Shown here: piece after piece, positions 63,686 through 64,000 of the stretch
Layout of the letters: every line of letters starts with the position of its first letter
Position numbering within the stretch: the first letter of the stretch is position 1
Assembly (NCBI GenBank): GCA_015956445.1
Contig: WIUZ02000006.1
Coordinates: 682,001-746,000 of the forward strand
From: Thelephora terrestris
Lineage: Eukaryota; Basidiomycota; Agaricomycetes; Thelephorales; Thelephoraceae
Reading direction: 5' to 3'
Length of the DNA stretch: 64,000 nt
Translations under genes and position numbers: made by a program
Notes under the pieces: generated by a model
The model's database searches: none
What the model saw: the letters and a program-made list of their open reading frames with translations, nothing else
Told to the model about the DNA's origin: nothing

Positions 63686-64000
63686 TGGATACTAGACAGA
63701 AGAACGAATGAGATGACCCGCGGTGCGTTGGAGTGTACCAGGTGGGTTACTAACGTTCGATGGGGCGACTTTGGCCTGTCTCTCTGTGCTGTTGATTGGG
63801 AGCAGTCGTGAGAAAAACGAGTGGTGAACTGTACATCAGACGAAAAAGGCAAGTCCACGTGGGCGGGGCTATACCACGTGACGACCTGCCCTAAACTTAC
63901 GATCTCGGGTGAAAGAGTGCGCACACGTCACACAGCAGGTTGTGCGACTGGCAGGGGACCAAAAGCGGATTCTCCACCTGGTTTGAACGTGTACAAATAC
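63686..64000. promoter_or_regulatory. Upstream region of RPL34 and right edge
   Basis: About 315 bp. CCACGTG words occur twice (near 63855 and 63875), spaced about 20 bp, and may drive RPL34. The last 35 bases could start an exon of a further gene, but nothing is long enough to judge. Confidence 0.45.

Overview
The window looks like nuclear DNA of a basidiomycete fungus, most likely an Agaricomycete. Genes are dense and intron-rich, and nearly every gene is split by short GT-AG introns of about 50-60 nt. The protein families are fungal (KHA1-type antiporter, PEBP-like mL38, SCP2-type thiolase), and a Plavaka-type DNA transposon typical of Agaricomycetes is present. I could not fix the order; Cantharellales-like is only an impression. 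No rRNA, tRNA or CRISPR was recognised.

Layout. 0-2.5 kb: the 5' end of retromer VPS35 runs off the left edge, next to ESCRT-0 VPS27, both on minus. 3.0-9.4 kb: RPB1, the largest RNA polymerase II subunit, with its heptad tail. 9.6-13 kb: a peroxisomal-type thiolase and the DNMT2 tRNA methyltransferase on minus, then a PHD-finger protein on plus. 16-22 kb (minus): a UPF1-like helicase with a mitochondrial-type N-terminus, a FYVE protein, and a helical protein whose first part resembles meiotic MEI4. 22.1-23.2 kb: a broken K+/H+ antiporter relic. 23.7-29 kb: SDO1 (SBDS), mL38, and an LTA4H-like aminopeptidase.

29.1-36.3 kb is an accessory block: palindromic hairpins, a nearly complete Plavaka transposase, a decayed companion gene of unknown function, and a short motif repeated at both ends. 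36.4-47 kb: an unrecognised gene, a RING protein, a multi-KH protein, an RNF14/ITT1-type RBR ligase, V-ATPase subunit C and a second unrecognised gene. 47.3-64 kb: URB2, CHZ1, threonine aldolase GLY1, a small zinc-finger protein, TIM10, UTP4, an Mpv17/SYM1 protein, PTH2, HAS1 and RPL34.

Many genes sit head to head with under 200 bp between start codons, so shared promoters are likely. Ribosome production and translation are well represented (SDO1, URB2, UTP4, HAS1, RPL34, mL38, PTH2, DNMT2), as are mitochondrial functions (TIM10, SYM1, mL38, possibly the helicase). Exon joins were worked out by eye from frame and splice sites. Gene ends are firm where stated; some internal exon edges are approximate.
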